Assembly (NCBI GenBank): GCA_009885205.1
Contig: VFLE01000050.1
Coordinates: 1 to 6,166, forward strand
Source of the DNA: Candidatus Shapirobacteria bacterium
GTDB taxonomy: Bacteria; Patescibacteriota; Microgenomatia; UBA12405
Length of the DNA stretch: 6,166 nucleotides
Direction of reading: 5' to 3'
Shown: positions 6,060-6,166 of the stretch, in pieces
How the letters are laid out: every line of letters begins with the position of its first letter
Numbering within the stretch: position 1 is the first letter of the stretch
Notes under the pieces: generated by a model
Told to the model about the DNA's origin: nothing
Databases searched by the model: none
Seen by the model: only the letters and a program-made list of their open reading frames with translations
Position numbers and translations under genes: made by a program

Positions 6060-6134
6060 TTAGGTCGTAACAATACCCCGCCGGTTGGTGACCACGGTAT
6101 GAGTGTGATGCAAAAATAATTTAAAATTTTTCAT
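6060..6134 (-). CDS. Candidate His/Thr-rich leader peptide (24 residues)
   Basis: The frame starts MKNFKLF, continues LHHTHTVV and ends TNRRGIVTT before a TAA. Three His lie within four positions (9, 10, 12) and there are five Thr (11, 13, 16, 23, 24). The stop is 23 bases before the terminator stem. This is the usual size and position of an attenuation leader peptide, and hisS lies downstream. Arg-Arg-Gly is encoded by CGG CGG GGT, a G-rich stretch that can pair with the C-run of the terminator. Caution: the same frame stays open for at least ten more codons to the window edge, though that part is a GC-rich, repeat-like sequence. It could therefore be the C-terminus of a longer gene. No clear Shine-Dalgarno sequence precedes the ATG. 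The function is inferred from layout only. Confidence 0.5.
   Translation of the reverse strand: MKNFKLFLHHTHTVVTNRRGIVTT
6073..6100 (-). promoter_or_regulatory. Candidate pause and antiterminator segments of the attenuator
   Basis: On the minus strand ATACC (6100-6096), starting in the last His codon, can pair with GGTAT (6077-6073). The overlapping segment CGGGG (6080-6076) can instead pair with CCCCG in the terminator's 5' arm (within 6032-6028), which would stop the terminator from folding. A ribosome stalled at the His codons would cover the first arm and favour antitermination; one that reaches the stop would cover the G-rich segment and favour termination. This was paired by eye; no energies were computed. 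Confidence 0.4.
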
Positions 6135-6145
6135 ATTTTTTACTT

Positions 6146-6166
6146 GCCGCCTACGTCCGCCTAGGC
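6146..6166. repeat. GC-rich 10-base tandem repeat at the right edge
   Basis: CCGCCTA occurs at 6147-6153 and 6157-6163, a ten-base period, and the window ends in the palindrome GCCTAGGC (6159-6166). It is markedly GC-rich against its AT-rich surroundings and is cut by the window edge. It may be the start of a dispersed palindromic repeat. No promoter could be recognised in it. Confidence 0.4.

Noticed and set aside
6060..6110. Possible tRNA, or a T-box-like TGGTGACCACGG on the plus strand
   Set aside because: No cloverleaf can be drawn (no acceptor stem, anticodon arm or GTTC-type T loop). The T-box resemblance has an extra base, and on the plus strand no terminator or gene follows within the window.

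Overview
The window is AT-rich and densely packed. It reads like a small bacterial genome with weak ribosome-binding sites, very short spacers and several overlapping genes. A streamlined Patescibacteria (CPR) genome, perhaps Microgenomates-like, is my best guess. The reasons are the compact layout, the near absence of Shine-Dalgarno sequences and a release factor lacking its N-terminal domain. There is no 16S gene or other firm taxonomic marker, so this is inference. TAA, TAG and TGA all act as stops.

Left part, + strand (1-2309). The window opens inside the C-terminal tail of a probable IS30-type transposase. A 27-base gap follows, then two membrane-anchored serine proteases of the cell envelope that overlap by 11 bases: an S41 C-terminal processing protease (CtpA-like) and an HtrA/DegP-like protease with one PDZ domain. 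They form one translationally coupled protein quality-control unit.

Middle and right part, - strand (read from 6134 down to 2275). In transcription order this holds a short His/Thr-rich reading frame, a 9-bp GC-rich intrinsic terminator, a 93-residue protein of unknown function, an M20 metallopeptidase, hisS, rpmE and a short prfA. From the 93-residue gene onward the spacers are 8 to 44 bases, so this looks like one operon for amino-acid supply and translation. The prfA end overlaps the htrA end by 35 bases, tail to tail, with no terminator between the two convergent units.

The most interesting signal is the right edge. A 24-residue frame containing His-His-Thr-His lies just upstream of a strong terminator, and its G-rich part can pair with the terminator's 5' arm. 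This is the layout of a classical ribosome-mediated attenuator, and the downstream operon encodes histidyl-tRNA synthetase. The frame stays open to the window edge, so it could instead be the tail of a longer gene. Other notable points are the release factor without domain 1 and with a Pro-Ile-Thr recognition tripeptide, and two long perfect inverted repeats inside the M20 gene (14-bp arms near its 5' part, 12-bp arms across its stop codon).
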